A stretch of DNA of 64,000 nt from an uncultured Oscillospiraceae bacterium (GTDB lineage: Bacteria; Bacillota; Clostridia; Oscillospirales; Oscillospiraceae): contig CAJURY010000005.1 of assembly GCA_910589155.1 (NCBI GenBank), positions 1 through 64,000 on the forward strand, in the 5' to 3' direction. A model generated the notes under the pieces. The model saw only the letters and a program-made list of their open reading frames with translations. It was not told the origin of the DNA and did no database searches. Each line of letters begins with the position of its first letter. Positions within the stretch are counted from its first letter, which is position 1. A program made the position numbers and the translations under genes. Below, piece after piece: positions 44,519-53,300 of the stretch.

Positions 44519-45832
44519 TTATTTTTTATCCAGTTTTTTTCCTGCTATCAATTTTCCAAGAACGCCGTCTTTGTATCGACTGGTGATTTCCACGCCGCGC
44601 ACTGCATTGTGCAGGTCTTCTCCCACGGCGTATACCCGGACATAATTTTCCGCATGACCGGTGTAGAGTCCATCTGCCGCCGGTTCCTCAAAAAGCACCT
44701 GATAAGTCTTACCTACCATGGACTGCTCGTAAGCGGCGGTCATTTGCGCCGCAACGGAAATTGCCCGGCCGCTGCGTTCTTCCTTCACCGCGTTGGAAAG
44801 CTGCCCTGCCATTTGATCCGCCGGCGTGCCGGGTCTGCGGGAATATGGGAAAATATGCATGGCAGAAAAGTCGCATTTTTGGATGAATTCCAGAGATTTC
44901 TGAAATTCTTCCTCGGTTTCTCCGGGAAACGCTACAATCATGTCGGTTGTAATGGCGCAGCCGGGAAAAGCCTTTCGCAATAGCGCCACACTTTCATAAT
45001 AGCGCGCCGTATCATATTTGCGACGCATCCGGGCTAAAACCGTATCGCATCCGGACTGCATAGACAAATGGAACTGGGGGCACAGATTGGAAAAAACCGC
45101 GAGACGATGGCAAAAGACCTCGTTAATGATTCTTGGCTCCAGAGAACCCAGCCGGATCCGGCACTGGGGAACCGCCTGACAAATTGCAGCGATCAGATCT
45201 GTAAAGTTCTGGCCATTTTTGAAATCCACCCCCCAGGAAGCAATCTCAATACCGGTAATTACCAATTCCTTGTAGCCCATTTGTGCCAGCGCTTTCGCCT
45301 GCTCCACTGCCAACGCCATAGGCGCGGAGCGCACCGGCCCTCTGGCATAAGGGATGATGCAGTAGGAACAGAAATTATTGCAGCCGTCTTGCACCTTCAG
45401 CATGGCGCGGGTGCGCTCCTGCAAGCCGCCGGGAGGCAAAATTTCAAATTCCCGCCGACGCAAAGCGTTGTCCAGCGCTTCCAGGTGGGTCTTGTTTTGG
45501 ACAGCCTCCAGCATCAGCTGCAAAAACGCTTCCCTGCCTCCGCTGCCGGATATGACGTCTACCCCCAAAGCCCGCACAGCATCCGTATCAACTTGCGCGT
45601 AGCAGCCGCACACGCCAATGATTGCATTGGGATTTTCCCGGCGGCAGCGGCGAATCACCGCCCGGTTTTTCTTGTCCGCCACGGCAGTGACGGTGCAGGT
45701 ATTGATGATATAACCGTCGCAAGGCGCGGAAAAATCCCCCAATTCATGCCCCAAGGCCAGAAGGGTCTGCTCCATGGCCTGGGTCTCGTATTGGTTGACC
45801 TTGCAGCCAAGGGTGTAAAAGGCAAATTTCAT
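44519..45832 (-). CDS. mtaB: tRNA threonylcarbamoyladenosine methylthiotransferase
   Basis: 437 residues. The UPF0004 domain (YTLGCKVNQYETQAME, NTCTVTAVADKKNR, GCYAQ) supplies three cysteines for one cluster. The radical-SAM motif QDGCNNFCSYCIIPYARGP supplies CxxxCxxC, and a TRAM domain ends the protein. VNQYET and VTAVADKK point to MtaB, which makes ms2t6A37 in tRNA, rather than MiaB or RimO. The ATG at 45832 has GAGG upstream; an in-frame ATG farther out (45883) adds 17 unconserved residues. Confidence 0.92.
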   Translation of the reverse strand: MKFAFYTLGCKVNQYETQAMEQTLLALGHELGDFSAPCDGYIINTCTVTAVADKKNRAVIRRCRRENPNAIIGVCGCYAQVDTDAVRALGVDVISGSGGREAFLQLMLEAVQNKTHLEALDNALRRREFEILPPGGLQERTRAMLKVQDGCNNFCSYCIIPYARGPVRSAPMALAVEQAKALAQMGYKELVITGIEIASWGVDFKNGQNFTDLIAAICQAVPQCRIRLGSLEPRIINEVFCHRLAVFSNLCPQFHLSMQSGCDTVLARMRRKYDTARYYESVALLRKAFPGCAITTDMIVAFPGETEEEFQKSLEFIQKCDFSAMHIFPYSRRPGTPADQMAGQLSNAVKEERSGRAISVAAQMTAAYEQSMVGKTYQVLFEEPAADGLYTGHAENYVRVYAVGEDLHNAVRGVEITSRYKDGVLGKLIAGKKLDKK

Positions 45833-45991
45833 AGCTGAAACCTCTATGTTCTCCGGAAACCGGCAAAATTTCATATTACTCATTATATAACATGGAATCG
45901 CAATTGTATAGTGCGGAGTTTTTCTGTCTTAGTTTTAGATTTGTGCAAATTGACAAAAATCAAAAAAACAACAGTTTTCAATATTCGCATC

Positions 45992-46019
45992 TTGTCAAAT
46001 TTAAAATAAGTAGTATAGT
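45992..46019 (+). promoter_or_regulatory. Promoter of the secreted-peptidase/lipoprotein pair
   Basis: TTGTCA (45992-45997), 16 bases, TATAGT (46014-46019). The rest of 45833-46127 is AT-rich leader without genes. Confidence 0.6.
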
Positions 46020-46127
46020 ATATATAAGGGAAATACACTTGAAGGATCAAGCAACAAAAAGTGATTTTCAAAGCACTCCCCTCATCCGGCAGGCCGAAAC
46101 CACCTCGCCCAAGAAAGGAGTTCTACA

Positions 46128-47248
46128 ATGAAAAGAATCACCTCCACCATCCTTTGCATTTGCATCGTGCTGGCAACGCTTTCCGCTAGTACCTTTGCAA
46201 TCGAATCTCCCACATACTTAAAAATCTAACGCAAGATGCTACCATTGCACAACTCGTCGAAACGCAAAAATTCATTTACTATTTGTCAGAGGAAAAAACA
46301 GTTTGCCGCTATGATACCAGTACCAAGGAAACTACAGAATTATATGTATCTACTGAATCAATTCCGTACTATATTCCCTTTGCAGATCTTGGTGTTATGA
46401 TTGGAACTCAAGCACCCACAGACGCGCAAGGCAATGCCCATACCGCCCTTACCTACAAAGAAAATCTCACATGGGGCGGCGAATATTATTACTATAAAAC
46501 AGAGGGGGAAGCGCCCATTTTAGTGGAGGATCCCGATTGGTTCCTTTTTGCAGCCGCCTCAAACTTTACTTCCCTTCCAAATTTTAAAACAACTATTAAC
46601 GGTAAAGCTATTCCTCACAGCAAATACGCTCATGGAAGTACCTACAATAATAATGATTTCAGTGGTGCCACACAATGTGAAGGGTTTGCCAAATACATTT
46701 ACCAATACTTGTTTGGTAGCGCCTATAGCGGCACAAAAACTGATGTAAAAGAAAGAATTACTGGTGCAACCTATGTTAAAAACAAGTTGTCAAACCTTCC
46801 ATTAGGTTCTATAATCCGTACTGATAAAACTGGCGCTTACCAAAGTAATACCGGTCATGCGATGGTATTGGTCGGTAAAGATTCCAGCGGTATTACCATT
46901 TATCATGCAAACTGGGATGGAGCAAACGGCGTTATGATTCATTATTTAACATGGAGTCAATTTGCAAATACCTTCAATTACTTGTATTATCTCCGCTGTC
47001 CCAACCACGCCTACGGCGCATGGAAATCCATTTCCAGCACCACGCATCAACGCACCTGCACCATATGTGGCGCAACGCAAAACGGTTCTCATTACGCCAA
47101 AACCACCGGCATGGGAACCTGCCTTGGCTGTGGGTACTATGGCAATATTCTTGTCGGTACGCAAGGGCTACCGGACGAACCAGAGTTATTGTGCTGTTCG
47201 CCTATCAGCAGTTTACCGCCGGAGGACTATTTGAAACACAGGGGGTAA
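46128..47248 (+). pseudogene. Secreted cysteine-peptidase-like protein, frameshifted after its signal peptide
   Basis: Behind AAAGGAG, an ATG at 46128 opens a textbook signal peptide (MKRITSTILCICIVLATLSA) that reaches a TAA after ESPTYLKI at 46227-46229. The body lies in another frame and has no proper start: LTQDATIAQLVETQKFIYYL on. One extra A in the A5 run at 46220-46224 would join SPTYLK to NLTQDATIAQL in frame. The body has SGATQCEGFAKYIYQYLFG and NTGHAMVLVGKD-SSG-ITIYHANWDG, with Cys, His and Asn placed as in NlpC/P60-CHAP type peptidases. A Cys-rich tail follows (CPNHAYGAWKS, RTCTICGATQNG, CLGCGYYGN), like the repeats of the GH85 protein. The cause may be mutation, slippage or a read error. 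Confidence 0.75.
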
Positions 47249-47252
47249 CGCC

Positions 47253-48542
47253 ATGAAAAAGCTTTTGCCGCTCTTGCTGATTCTCGCGCTTTTGCTCTGC
47301 GGCTGCGTCCGGCCGCCGGCCACCACAGAGCCGCCTGAAACGGATCCTCCTGCAACCGCCGCGCCCACCGCGCCGCCGGAAACCACGTCCCCCGAAACGA
47401 ACCCTGCGGAAACAGAGCCGCCGGAAACCACGCCCCCCAGCGAGCCAACATCCGTAGACGATGATGATTACAACCTGGTTTTTTACCTTCGTCCCATAGA
47501 GGATGAGCTGGAACTCGTTTTTTTCATTGCGTCCGAGCAGTCTGACGTCTGGATTCCATTGGACAATCCGGTTTATAGCTCCAGCACCCGCGCCACCGCC
47601 CACGGACAAGCCGCCGGTATTTACAAATACCAGTGCTATTACCCCGGCGAACTGAGCGATACCTGGCGGCTGCTTGTTATCCGCAACAAACGCGCTCAAA
47701 GCAACACCAAAACTTCCATGTATTTCCCCCAGGACGACATAGAGGGCGTTTATGAATTTGACGGAATTGTAATCAAAGATAAAAATACGCTTCTTGTTCA
47801 GCGGGCAGGGGGCGCAAACGGCAGTTCCGACTTTTCGCACACCGTTTTCGATACTATGCCCATGGTGTTCTGCGAGGACTGCCCGGAAGAATGGCGCACC
47901 CAATGGAACGGCGAGGTAGTTTCAGCGAAAGACGGGCAGCGCTTTTACGGCGAAACCGGGACACTGATGCAAAGCAGTCTTGCAGAAGCAGAGCCGCCTG
48001 TGCTTCCTGCTTCCGACGGCAACTACAATCTGGTTTTTTATTTCTATCGTATGCTTGGCAGCCCCGGCCCTGTTTTTTACATTGCCCCAGAGAATTCCAA
48101 CGTTTGGATTCCCTTGGACGGCAACCCCAACATACGCAATACCACGCACGAGCACACCACCGGTTATCTATGCAAATGCCAATACAGCTACCCCGGTGAG
48201 ATAACCGGCAGCTGGAGGCTCCTGGTTTTAGATTTATATACCCTTCTCGGACCGGAGGAATCTTACCCGCCGGAAATGGCCGCGCGTATGCACGATCCCC
48301 ACGCTAGGGTAGAGGGCGTTTATGAATTTGACGATATTGTCATCCAAGACAAAACCACCTTAATTGTGGAACAAATGAGACCCAGCGACTACGATTATCA
48401 GCCTCTTTATGAGCACATCGTTTTTGACGCCATGCCTATGGTTTTCTGCGATATCTGCCCGGAGGAATGGCTCGCCCAATGGAACGGCGAAGTAGTCCCG
48501 GCAAAAGAAGACCCCTTCTACGAAGATTGGGGAGACAACTAA
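47253..48542 (+). CDS. Lipoprotein with two copies of an unrecognised domain
   Basis: 429 residues. The lipobox LILALLLCGC gives a lipid-anchored Cys19 or so; a Pro/Thr/Glu-rich stalk (PPETDPPATAAPT, about 22-66) follows. The rest is a duplicated unit of about 170-185 residues. Copy one runs from DDYNLVFYLRPIEDE through SDVWIPLDN, YYPGELSDTWRLLVI, GVYEFDGIVIKDK to DTMPMVFCEDCPEEW and QWNGEVV. Copy two runs from GNYNLVFYFYRM through SNVWIPLDG, YSYPGEITGSWRLLVL, GVYEFDDIVIQDK to DAMPMVFCDICPEEW and QWNGEVV. I do not recognise this domain. It follows the peptidase-like gene by four bases, suggesting a joint surface role. Confidence 0.85.
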   Translation: MKKLLPLLLILALLLCGCVRPPATTEPPETDPPATAAPTAPPETTSPETNPAETEPPETTPPSEPTSVDDDDYNLVFYLRPIEDELELVFFIASEQSDVWIPLDNPVYSSSTRATAHGQAAGIYKYQCYYPGELSDTWRLLVIRNKRAQSNTKTSMYFPQDDIEGVYEFDGIVIKDKNTLLVQRAGGANGSSDFSHTVFDTMPMVFCEDCPEEWRTQWNGEVVSAKDGQRFYGETGTLMQSSLAEAEPPVLPASDGNYNLVFYFYRMLGSPGPVFYIAPENSNVWIPLDGNPNIRNTTHEHTTGYLCKCQYSYPGEITGSWRLLVLDLYTLLGPEESYPPEMAARMHDPHARVEGVYEFDDIVIQDKTTLIVEQMRPSDYDYQPLYEHIVFDAMPMVFCDICPEEWLAQWNGEVVPAKEDPFYEDWGDN

Positions 48543-48548
48543 ACCAAG

Positions 48549-48576
48549 CCCCGAAATTCCAAATGGAATTTCGGGG
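48549..48576. terminator. Terminator between the lipoprotein gene and rex
   Basis: CCCCGAAATTCC (48549-48560) pairs with GGAATTTCGGGG (48565-48576). It lies between two converging genes. Confidence 0.75.
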
Positions 48577-48578
48577 TG

Positions 48579-49220
48579 CTACTTTTCATTATTCGCGTTG
48601 ATCTGCGCTGCAAGGTGCATGGAAAGCACCGCCAAGGAAGTCGCCATATTTTCGTACTGCACCAGAATATTTCCCGGTACCTCCAGACGGGGCGACGCAA
48701 AGGACCAAATAGCTTTAATCCCCCCGGCAATCAAAAGATCCGCCACCTGCTGCGCGCTGTCGGCAGGAACTGTGAGGATACCCATGAGAATTTTGTTTTC
48801 CCGGCAAAAACGCTCCAACTCTGAAAGGGGCAAAACCGGCTTCCCGGACTCCGTCGCCCCCGTCGGCTGTACATCAAAGGCCGCTACAATATTGAGTCCA
48901 TAGTCGGCAAAGCCCTTGTAGCCCAGAAGCGCCCTGCCCAGCTTGCCCGCGCCGATGAGCACCGCGTCTGTCGTATTGTTATAGCCCAAAAACTGCTCAA
49001 TATCTTCAATCAAACTTTCCCGCAGGTAGCCGACCTTCGGCCGCCCGCCGCTGGAAACCATAGCCAAGTCCTTGCGCACCTGCACCTCGCCCATATTCAA
49101 GGCGTTGGCCAGCGCCGTGGCGGAAATGTTCACAGAGCTTCCCGCCGGCAGGGATTTCAGATAGGCAAGATAATTGGGCAGCCGTTTCAAAACGGATTTT
49201 GAAATTTCCTTTTGCCCCAT
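48579..49220 (-). CDS. rex: Redox-sensing transcriptional repressor Rex
   Basis: 213 residues. The winged helix (ISKSVLKRLPNYLAYLKSLP, ISATALANALNMGEVQVRKDL, GRPKVGY) binds DNA; the Rossmann part (VLIGAGKLGRALLGYKGF, IVAAFDVQPTG, GILTVPADSAQQVADLLIAGG, WSFAS) senses NADH/NAD. In Clostridia Rex controls fermentation and hydrogen or CO2-reducing pathways. I chose ATG 49220 with GGAGTGA upstream; longer in-frame starts would add residues outside the family. It lies 43 bases behind murI on the minus strand. Confidence 0.94.
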   Translation of the reverse strand: MGQKEISKSVLKRLPNYLAYLKSLPAGSSVNISATALANALNMGEVQVRKDLAMVSSGGRPKVGYLRESLIEDIEQFLGYNNTTDAVLIGAGKLGRALLGYKGFADYGLNIVAAFDVQPTGATESGKPVLPLSELERFCRENKILMGILTVPADSAQQVADLLIAGGIKAIWSFASPRLEVPGNILVQYENMATSLAVLSMHLAAQINANNEK

Positions 49221-49263
49221 GACCGCTTTCACTCCAAGTTCTTTCATAATCGTTTCTATTGTA

Positions 49264-50070
49264 TCACGGCGGCGAGCCGTTGGCAAGGGCATTTTCTCCC
49301 CACGGCGCATCCAAAAGCCGACGGGACAATTCCACCATTTTGCCGTCAAGGCTGTTTTCTATCATGACGCTGCCCACGCCGTGATCCTTCAAAAGTCCCG
49401 CTTCCGCAAGACGGTGCTGGGTATGCCGAGCCGTGCCTGTGCCTCCGTCCAGAATTTCCGGGCGCTCCCCCACAATCCGACGAATTTCTTTTTTTACAAA
49501 AGGATAGTGGGTACATCCAAGCACCACTGCATCCAGAGGCTTATCCAACGCAGACTCCAGCTCCTGTCGCAAAAGCCCGCTGACCCGCTCCCCTGCCGTC
49601 TGGCCGGCTTCAATCAGTTCTACCAGACCTGGGCAGGCTAAAGGGATAATTTCGCTGTCCGTGCGAAAACGCTCCAACAGCGTATGGAATTTCTGCTCTC
49701 GGATTGTGACGCTGGTGCCCATCACAGCCACCCGTCCCCCCATGTGCCGTTCCACCGCCAATTTCAAAGCGGGTTCAATACCCACAATGATTTTTTCCGG
49801 CCAGGTACTGCGCAGCACTTCGATGGCAGCAGCAGTCGCAGTATTGCAGGCAACGACCAACGCCTTTACCCCCCGGTCAAACAGCATTTTAGCAGCAGCA
49901 AGGGTCAGCGCGCGCACCTCCTGCGTGGAACGGGCGCCATAGGGCGCATGGACGGAATCCCCAAAATATAAAAAATGCTCCTGTGGCATACAGCGAACCA
50001 GTTCCCGCAAAACACTGACGCCGCCTACGCCGGAGTCAAAGACAGCGACGGGCGCTTGTGCTTGATCCAT
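49264..50070 (-). CDS. murI: Glutamate racemase
   Basis: 268 residues. VAVFDSGVGGVSVLRELVR and the two catalytic cysteines in LVVACNTATAAAIEVLR and VVLGCTHYPFVKKEI define the family, with YFGDSVHAPYGAR between. It makes D-glutamate for peptidoglycan. The ATG at 50070 has GAGGTG upstream. Upstream of rex in the same direction. Confidence 0.95.
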   Translation of the reverse strand: MDQAQAPVAVFDSGVGGVSVLRELVRCMPQEHFLYFGDSVHAPYGARSTQEVRALTLAAAKMLFDRGVKALVVACNTATAAAIEVLRSTWPEKIIVGIEPALKLAVERHMGGRVAVMGTSVTIREQKFHTLLERFRTDSEIIPLACPGLVELIEAGQTAGERVSGLLRQELESALDKPLDAVVLGCTHYPFVKKEIRRIVGERPEILDGGTGTARHTQHRLAEAGLLKDHGVGSVMIENSLDGKMVELSRRLLDAPWGENALANGSPP

Positions 50071-50225
50071 TCGAGACACCTCGGTTTCTTTTTTTGTCAT
50101 TATAGCACACCTGCGCCAAAAATACAATCTTGCGGCAATGCATCCGACGCCGCAAAGTCATTGTATTACTAGCACAAAAATAACATCAATATTTTGTTTA
50201 GAAATAACGAAAAAGTAAAAACATA

Positions 50226-50253
50226 TTGCTTTTTATTAAAAATATTGTATTAT
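50226..50253 (+). promoter_or_regulatory. Promoter of the GH85 gene
   Basis: TTGCTT (50226-50231), 16 bases, TATTAT (50248-50253). The region 50071-50390 is otherwise AT-rich with no gene; the transcript leader is about 130 bases. Confidence 0.5.
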
Positions 50254-50390
50254 CTAATTATAGCTAAGCGGAGTTTACGTAATTTTTATAATGTAATATG
50301 TTTTTTGAATTTGAGCCGGAATTTGATAAACCGTTGCAATATTAAAAAAAGCGGCGCTCTGCAAAGCAAAACATTGAGGAGGCAACTGAA

Positions 50391-53300
50391 ATGAAAAGGA
50401 ACAGAGGCAAAAGCGTGTGGAAGCGCGCAGGCGCGGCTTTTTTGGCGACAGCCATTGTAGCCACTACCTGCGTCACTACCTCACTGCCGGCGCGTGCGGC
50501 GGACTCTTGGCCCAATAATGTGGCTTCAGCAGAACCGACGTTTGCCGGTTATCGCGTCAAGGACGTAAAGAATTGGAATCCGGAAACCGACCCGGATGCA
50601 GAGCTTCTGCGCGCGAAGATTCCCCTGCAAAACCGCAACGAGGCATTTAAGGCAACCCAGGCAAAACCTTATCTGGAGTCCAATGCCCAAGTCATGCTGA
50701 TGCAGGGCGACTACGGCAACAGCTTTTTCGGCAGCACGCTGTATACCAACGAATTCAGCGAACATGTGCTGAATTTCTGGCAGTATGCAGACTATTATTC
50801 CCCCTGGCACGGCGCAGCGACAGCCTATACTCCCCAGTCTTTGTATGATCCGGTCACCAGCGACTGGCGCGCCAGAGGCTTTGAGTTCGGTATCGTAAAT
50901 ATTCCAAACCCCGCTTACACCAACGCGGCGCATAAGAACGGCGTTTTGTCCATTGCCTGTATCTACTTTGATCCGGCTTTCCGTCCCGGCCAGACCTGCG
51001 TGGATATGATTGAGCAGGACAGCGAAGGCGCTTTCCCGGTGGCCGATCAGCTCATCGCCATGGCGGAATATTTCGGCTATGACGGCTACTTCCTGAACCA
51101 GGAAGAAGGCAGCTATCAGGAATTCAAGCCCTTTATGGCTTATTTGACCTCCAAGGGTCTGTGGACCCAGTGGTATGACACCAACAGCACCTTCAACAGT
51201 TCCAAGGCCGCATGGCTGAAGGACGATACCTATGGCCAGATTCACAACTCCGTGTTTGTGAACTACGGCTCTTACTTCAACATTGATACCCAGATTTCTT
51301 ACGCAGAGTCCATTGGCGTAGATCCTTTCAAGGAAGTCTTCTACGGTCTGGAATGCAACCAGAACAAGTTCAGCGGCAACCATGGCAGTGCCAGAAACAT
51401 CTCTGGTTTGTATGACGAAACCGGTAACCCCAGAGCCAGCGTTGCCCTGTTCACCCCCAGCGACTGGTATCAAAGAGGCGTTGACGAGCTGTCCATCAGC
51501 AAGGGCGATGAACTGCCCCTGATGCAGCAGAACGAATACCAGTGGATGGTAGCGGAGCGCGAGCGTATGTTCTTCTCCGGCGTATACACCGATCCTACGA
51601 ACACTGGTCTGAAGTCCGGCTATTCCCGTCCCGACGTCGGCGTATCCAACGCCGCCGGTTGGGTTGGCGTCGCAGACTTTATCGCGGAGCGCTCCGTCAT
51701 CGGCGGCACTTCCTTCTATACGAACTTCAACACTGGCCATGGCGTGCAGTATTTCAAGAACGGCATGGTTAGCAAGGACGAAGAATGGACCAACATCAAC
51801 ATTCAGGACATTCTTCCTACCTGGCAGTGGTGGATAGAATCCACAGACGAAACCAAGCTGACTCCCGCTTTTGACTACGGTACAAAATACACAGAAAACG
51901 ACGCCAGCGGTAACGCCAAGACGCTGCCCTATACGCAGGTAGGCGCATATGACGGCGGCAGTTCCCTGGTACTGTACGGTAATCTCACCGGCGCGGATAC
52001 CATGCATCTGTACAAGACAGATCTCAGTGTAAACGCTAATTCCAAATTGGATGTCACCTTCAAGAAGACCTCTACGGACAACGCTTCCATGAAGCTGGGT
52101 CTGATCTTCAAGGACGCTCCCGAAACCACTGTGAAGGTTGACGTAGCGAACAGCACTGTGGCCGGTGACTGGACCACCAGCACCATCGATCTTTCCGCAT
52201 ACGCAGGAAAATCTATCGCCGCCATTACCCTGGAGTTTGAAGGCGAAGCAGAAAATTACCAGATGAACATTGGCGGCCTGCGGATTTCCGACGGTACTTA
52301 TAAGCCTGCAGCTCCCACTGGTTTCAAGGTCGACCGCGCTTTTGCCGACGGTCAGATGATCGTAAAATGGGACATCGCGGATTACGATACCGTAAAGCAA
52401 TATAATCTGTACGGCGTTATGTCCGATGGTAGCCGCGTCTATCTGGGCGGCACCTACGACGATATTCTCTATGTCAAGTCTATGTTCGGCGAAACAGAGT
52501 CCGTTACCCTGGAGCTTTGCGCAGTCGGCAAGGACGGCACGGAGAGTGAACCCGCTACCTACACCTATACTTACAACGACAAGCCCAGCAACGTGCAGGT
52601 TGCAGAAGCCAACACCGAAAGCGGCCTGCTTGTCCGCGCTTCTACCCCCGGTAAGCTGGCGGTTTCCTTCGACGCGCCTAAGACCGGCGCTCCCGACAGC
52701 TACGAATTTGAAGTAATCCTGCGCAACATTGAATCCGACCATCCCGAAAATAAGGTTTATACCCATACTGTGGAAGGCACGGCTACAAGCGCAGAAATTT
52801 CTCTGCCCATCACCGAAGGCCGGGAATATGATTTGAAGATTTACGCGGTGAAGAATGGCGAAAGAGGCGACGCAATCTGCTATCGCGGCTGGTCCAACGA
52901 CAGCTACTCCCAGCCCCTTTCTGTGGCGGATCTCCAAATCAACGGACAGACAATCCGTCTGGTTGACCCGGACTCCGTAGACTGGTACAAAATGCATGTG
53001 ACCTTTGACGGCGAACAGATTAAGAGCTTCAAGCGCGGCGCCACCAGCGGCCGTTCTATGAATTTCTCCTTGTCAAAGAGCACCGGTATTTTGAGCATTG
53101 TTGTGGAAGACTTTGCCGGCAATCAGTCCGCTCCTCTGGATTTGGCCTTCATCAATGGGAGCGCCTATGATCTGAATGCGGAATATGGTGCCGACCTGAT
53201 TCCTGACGATGCGCTCCGCGGCTGGCTGCAAACCAATGTAGGCAAAACCATTGCAGATCTGGCTGCATTCAACGGCGCGATGGATCTGAGCAAAGTTGGC

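Noticed and set aside
46283..47248. The peptidase-like body as an independent gene starting at TTG 46283
   Set aside because: No ribosome-binding site, the protein-like frame extends upstream to about 46200, and a signal peptide sits just before in another frame, so a frameshifted single gene explains it better.
48579..49349. Longer Rex starting near 49349
   Set aside because: The extra residues overlap murI's 3' end and are unlike the family; GGAGTGA before ATG 49220 gives the normal length.
50526..52997. Long minus-strand frame opposite the GH85 gene (823 codons)
   Set aside because: Shadow of a GC-biased coding strand; the plus strand encodes a clear GH85 enzyme.
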